A stretch of 64,000 bases of DNA from RECM01 sp047921215 (GTDB lineage Bacteria; Bacteroidota; Rhodothermia; Balneolales; Cyclonatronaceae), in contig JBLRWO010000004.1 in NCBI GenBank assembly GCA_047921215.1, positions 1 to 64,000 of the forward strand. The letters are read 5' to 3'. Below, in pieces: positions 60,770-64,000 of this stretch. The number at the start of each line of letters is the position of its first letter. The first letter of the stretch is position 1. Made by a program: the position numbers and the translations under genes. The notes under the pieces were generated by a model, which was not told the DNA's origin, did no database searches, and worked only from the letters and a program-made list of their open reading frames with translations.

Positions 60770-61021
60770 TACTTAGAAAGATTCGATACGTTATCCGGGT
60801 TTTAGTACCCCGAAATTCTTTGACTTTACTGATCCTTTTGGCGTACTTACCTATTGTAAAAGTGTTACCATTGTCCGGCACCCGCAGCCGGGCCATGCAT
60901 GGTTCAGACATTGCGGCGGGAACACTGGAATATTACTGGCAACTATCGAAAGGCCGCGGATATGATACCTGTCCAGCATTTGTGCGGCGACGCATCGACA
61001 CCCACACCGGGAGGAATTCCA

Positions 61022-62836
61022 ATGAAAAGCATCCTATTAACGCGCACAGCCCTGCTCATAATAACAGGCTGCTTGTGGGCAATGAACTCCCATGCTCAAA
61101 ACCCGTTTGCACACCCTGCGAATGATGAACCACAGGTCTATTTTGACCTGACCATTGGCACGGAACGGCATTATCACGATTGTGCAGGGCTGAATGACAG
61201 ATGCTTAACTGCATACGGCGTCAACGGTCTTGCGACCGAAATAGTGATCGGTGAAACCGAGATTGACGGAATAACATGGGCCAAGGTTGCCTGGGCGAAA
61301 ACCATGGATTACTGGCCAGAGGACCCCGACGCGTTTGTGGTGTACGATACGGCGTTTTACCGAACCGATGGGCCGCTTTTATACAAGCACACCGCCGGTG
61401 GGGATTCGTTGATATTCGACTTTAGATTTGCAAAGGGAGACTCTATACTCAAGCATTTCCTTCCATTTATTCCCGGAGAGCAGGATCCGGAGTGGTACAT
61501 ATATGACCACTACCGGTACGTGGACGGCGAACTTCCTTCCGTTGTGCTTTTCGATACGACCATTGCATTCCCGGATGGGCTGCACCGGCGAATCGTATGG
61601 GGGGATGATACGCTGAGAACGCAATTCGGTGACTATTACCCAATTATTGATGCCAGTGTCTTCGTCGATTCCCTCGAAACTTTCATGAATCTCCCGTTGC
61701 CCCGTTATTTTATAAGGCCCTTTTACTACATAGAGGGTATGGGGGTCTTGAAAACACCCGTCAATCACCGGCACATGAATATGTCCGGTTTCAAGACATC
61801 GGATGGAATGGAATTCGGGCAGATGAATGAAATCCTTGACTCGAGTGCTGGTGACCCTCAAATCTGGTTCGACCTGAGCGTTGGTACGGTCCGGTATTAT
61901 GGGGATTGTGCAATATATGGGCCTTGTTTAACCGCATACGGAGTCAACGGGCTGGCAATCGAGTCGGTGATTGCCGAAAAGGAGATCGACGGCATAACCT
62001 GGGCCGAGGTGGCCTGGGAGCAAACCATGGATTACTGGCCCGAGGATCCCGACGCTTTCGTAGTATATGATACGGCCTTTTACCGCACCGATGGCCCGTT
62101 GCTGTTCATGCATACCGACCAGGGTGATTCCCTCATACTGGATTTCGATATTACAAAGGGGGATTCGCTTGTTGTACACTTTTCAAGGTTCATTCCGGAA
62201 GGACTGGACATGGAATCGTATGTGGGACTCTATTACCGACTGGAGGGTATGCCAGCACTGGCGCTGGTAGATACTACGATAACATTTCCCGACGGGACAG
62301 ATTGGCGGATTGTATGGGGTGAAGATATTCCGGTTTCCGAGTTCGATACAGAAACTTTCATGAAATCATTCATGGTCGAATTTGATAACATACCTATGCC
62401 GGGAATCGGCTATAATAAACCTTTCTATTTTGTGGAAGGGATGGGAGCTATGCACACACCTATTAATCACCGGCATATGAACATGGTTGGGTACTCCACG
62501 CCTGATGGGGCAGTTTACGGTAATAAGCATGACGATTTCCTCGTGTCCGTTCCCGGTGAACCGCAACGCCCTGCCGTTTTCACCCTGCACCAGAACTACC
62601 CCAACCCGTTCAATCCCTCAACAGTGATCCGTTATGAGTTGCCGGAAGGCGGGCATGTACACCTGGCGGTGTATGATATGACGGGCCGCCGGGTAGCGGA
62701 ACTGGTGAACGGACCGGTGCAGTCGGGTTCGCATACGGCGGGCTTCGACGGATCTCGGCTGGCCTCGGGCGTGTACGTGTACCGGCTGCAGAGCGGGGGG
62801 CAGGTGCTCACCGGAAAAATGATGCTGGTAAAGTGA
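61022..62836 (+). CDS. T9SS-exported protein with two 242-aa repeats
   Basis: A 604-aa secreted protein from the ATG at 61022, which has GGGAGGAATTCC upstream. It has a signal peptide (residues 1-25, ALLIITGCLWAMNSHAQ), then two homologous units of 242 residues. Each has the order DLTIGTERHYHDC / CLTAYGVNGLATE / EIDGITWAKVAWAKTMDYWP / EDPDAFVVYDTAFYRTDGPL / NHRHMNM. It ends in a T9SS type A sorting domain (LHQNYPNPFNPSTVIRYEL, YVYRLQSGGQVLTGKMML). Repeats are diverged (unlike the 37280 gene). Each unit has a conserved Cys pair (DC...CLTAY). I know no function. Confidence 0.88.
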   Translation: MKSILLTRTALLIITGCLWAMNSHAQNPFAHPANDEPQVYFDLTIGTERHYHDCAGLNDRCLTAYGVNGLATEIVIGETEIDGITWAKVAWAKTMDYWPEDPDAFVVYDTAFYRTDGPLLYKHTAGGDSLIFDFRFAKGDSILKHFLPFIPGEQDPEWYIYDHYRYVDGELPSVVLFDTTIAFPDGLHRRIVWGDDTLRTQFGDYYPIIDASVFVDSLETFMNLPLPRYFIRPFYYIEGMGVLKTPVNHRHMNMSGFKTSDGMEFGQMNEILDSSAGDPQIWFDLSVGTVRYYGDCAIYGPCLTAYGVNGLAIESVIAEKEIDGITWAEVAWEQTMDYWPEDPDAFVVYDTAFYRTDGPLLFMHTDQGDSLILDFDITKGDSLVVHFSRFIPEGLDMESYVGLYYRLEGMPALALVDTTITFPDGTDWRIVWGEDIPVSEFDTETFMKSFMVEFDNIPMPGIGYNKPFYFVEGMGAMHTPINHRHMNMVGYSTPDGAVYGNKHDDFLVSVPGEPQRPAVFTLHQNYPNPFNPSTVIRYELPEGGHVHLAVYDMTGRRVAELVNGPVQSGSHTAGFDGSRLASGVYVYRLQSGGQVLTGKMMLVK

Positions 62837-62956
62837 GGGTGCTGAAAGCACCGCCTATCGTTCAATGAAATAATAACCTCTGTAAATACTGTATGGAGAA
62901 GCCATCCTGGTATTGGGTGATGTTACCGCAAAGATCCCTCGACTACAATTGAATTA

Positions 62957-63349
62957 CTACACATTGAGCAGGCTCTTTATTCGCTGTATCAGGTCTACTG
63001 TCTTGGGCAACAGCTCACGAGCTTCATTTTCATTATAGTCAATAAAATCATTGTAATCCCCTCGATTACGCTTCTCAAACAACTCGGTGAAATGCTTGCC
63101 CAAGTCTCGATCAATGATGCCCGGCTTGACATAGAGTTGACCAAACTGCTGTCGAACACCAGCGTGACTACTCACTTCCACATTGTTTTTTACAAGTAAT
63201 GCGCTCACTGCATAGAAACAGGCATAATACATACGATTGATTGCCGTATTCCAAAATCCGTTGCTTAAGTGCGATTCTACTTCCAAAAGAGTTTTATACG
63301 CACGTTCTATACGGTAGCGAATATAGTCTTCCGGCTGAAACTCATTCAT
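62957..63349 (-). CDS. HEPN-domain protein (UPF0332-like), probable toxin/antitoxin partner
   Basis: A 130-aa all-helical HEPN protein. Key parts are RIERAYKTLLEVESHLSNGF, NRMYYACFYAVSALLVKNN, SSHAGVRQQFGQ and KRNRGDYNDF. HEPN proteins paired with minimal nucleotidyltransferases form type VII-like toxin-antitoxin systems in which the HEPN member is an RNase and the MNT AMPylates it. The canonical RNase motif Rx4-6H is not obvious here. Its ATG overlaps the MNT stop by four bases. Confidence 0.85.
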   Translation of the reverse strand: MNEFQPEDYIRYRIERAYKTLLEVESHLSNGFWNTAINRMYYACFYAVSALLVKNNVEVSSHAGVRQQFGQLYVKPGIIDRDLGKHFTELFEKRNRGDYNDFIDYNENEARELLPKTVDLIQRIKSLLNV

Positions 63350-63666
63350 AGTAATATACCCTCACGCATAACATTGTTATAAAATGGGGTTACCCTGTGC
63401 TTTTTGTCCCACTCCTTTTGAGTATACACACTCGGACTAATTACTTCACCGGTATCAAATTCAAGGTCATATAATGGAGAAGTTACCTTGCGTTCCATTT
63501 CTGTGGTCACGAAATCTGAGCTAAGTAGGATTAGTACATCCCAATCAGATTCATGATGAATCTTACCCGTTGCACGAGAGCCGTACAGGTAAACTTTCGC
63601 ATTGGGGTCGTATTGCTCAATAATAGACTTAATGCGTCGGGCGATATTTTGAGTTGATCTCCTCAT
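63346..63666 (-). CDS. Minimal nucleotidyltransferase (MNT) partner
   Basis: A 106-aa MNT from the ATG at 63666 (MRRSTQNIARRIKSIIEQYD). Longer in-frame starts at 63681 and 63747 exist, and the exact start is uncertain. The active site is YLYGSRATGKIHHESDWDVL: GS followed by DxD with spacing as in the family. It lies directly upstream of, and overlaps, the HEPN gene, giving a two-gene module. Confidence 0.82.
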   Translation of the reverse strand: MRRSTQNIARRIKSIIEQYDPNAKVYLYGSRATGKIHHESDWDVLILLSSDFVTTEMERKVTSPLYDLEFDTGEVISPSVYTQKEWDKKHRVTPFYNNVMREGILL

Positions 63667-63860
63667 ATCGCCAATATACATAAAGACGAATACAGTTTGC
63701 ATTACTGCGTCATAAGGCTTAAAGAAGATCTGAATACCGGACATCAAACTAATTGAGTACCCAGGCCATAACGGTTCTGCATTTCTGCTGCGTAGCGATC
63801 AAGTATGAATATTAGCAAAAAACGTATTCGACTGGTTTTCCGTAAAGCTTGATTTGCTGG

Positions 63861-64000
63861 TTATGCCTGAACAGCCATTAGGGATTTGATATGTCTGTCT
63901 GGACGATTTGATGACAGATCGTGCATTGACTGCAAGTTCAGCCAGAATTCAGGGGAGGTATCGAACGCCTCGGATAACAACCAGGCTGTATCCGGTGAAA
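63861..64000 (-). CDS. higA: 3' end of a HigA-like antitoxin (partial)
   Basis: The minus-strand frame entering at 63998 ends at a TAA (63861-63863) and codes 45 residues: SPDTAWLLSEAFDTSPEFWL, NLQSMHDL and a short tail. This is the characteristic end of XRE-family HigA antitoxins (TSxEFWLNLQ). The 5' part and any HigB toxin lie beyond the window edge. Confidence 0.75.
   Translation of the reverse strand, partial: SPDTAWLLSEAFDTSPEFWLNLQSMHDLSSNRPDRHIKSLMAVQA

Overview
The window reads as chromosome from a marine or halophilic member of the Bacteroidota/FCB group, most like Balneolota/Rhodothermota. The reasons are proteins ending in a type IX secretion (T9SS) sorting domain with the NYPNPFNP motif, a PorQ-like T9SS protein, a TonB receptor with an N-terminal carboxypeptidase-regulatory domain, a DUF3822-like gene beside rsmD and coaD, TAnnTTTG promoter -7 elements, and several TTG/GTG starts. 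The rank is inferred; no 16S gene is present.

Layout. 1-6.5 kb: an edge ORF, a MITE-like inverted-repeat element, a histidine kinase, an ECF sigma factor, a CPBP protease, a LysM/RlpA protein, a TPR protein and aroC. 6.5-13.2 kb: porQ, an mlaEFD lipid-transport operon, a PpiD-like foldase and a LuxR-type regulator. 13.2-17 kb: a decayed TonB-receptor gene, then ribD and ribE. 17-31.9 kb (mostly minus strand to 28.4 kb): lptD-like, a ROK kinase, ftsB, yraN, a GbsR-type regulator, an FmdB-like protein, aspartate aminotransferase, a MerR regulator, coaD-rsmD-DUF3822, tpm; then plus-strand peptidase, an internally deleted MATE transporter, sixA and an RluA-type synthase. 32-41 kb is the accessory region: two paralogous single-helix microproteins with terminators, an S9 peptidase remnant, a TonB receptor followed by a 1008-aa T9SS surface protein built from a near-identical 1332-bp tandem duplication, and a broken LRR/T9SS gene. 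41-46.6 kb: tRNA-Leu(GAG), a deoxynucleoside kinase, folK, folB, dnaA, the probable replication origin (three perfect DnaA boxes) and prmC. 46.7-60.6 kb: an outer-membrane protein, a HAD phosphatase, enolase, an RRM protein, recF, a PLP decarboxylase, dciA, a YbbR-like gene, ispH, smc and frr. 60.8-64 kb: a second internally repeated T9SS protein, a HEPN/MNT pair and the 3' end of a HigA-like antitoxin.

How the parts relate. Replication and segregation genes (dnaA, recF, dciA, smc) sit around a gene-free AT-rich oriC. Envelope genes (mlaEFD, lptD-like, ppiD, porQ, TonB receptor, T9SS cargo) fit a diderm with T9SS export. Gene decay is frequent: two pseudogenes, one remnant and one large in-frame deletion. 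The gene-free stretches carry hairpin repeats and degenerate short tandem repeats that recur across the window. The best candidates for something undescribed are the paralogous microprotein pair, the TonB receptor/T9SS duplicated-protein module with upstream palindromes, and the dispersed hairpin repeat family.
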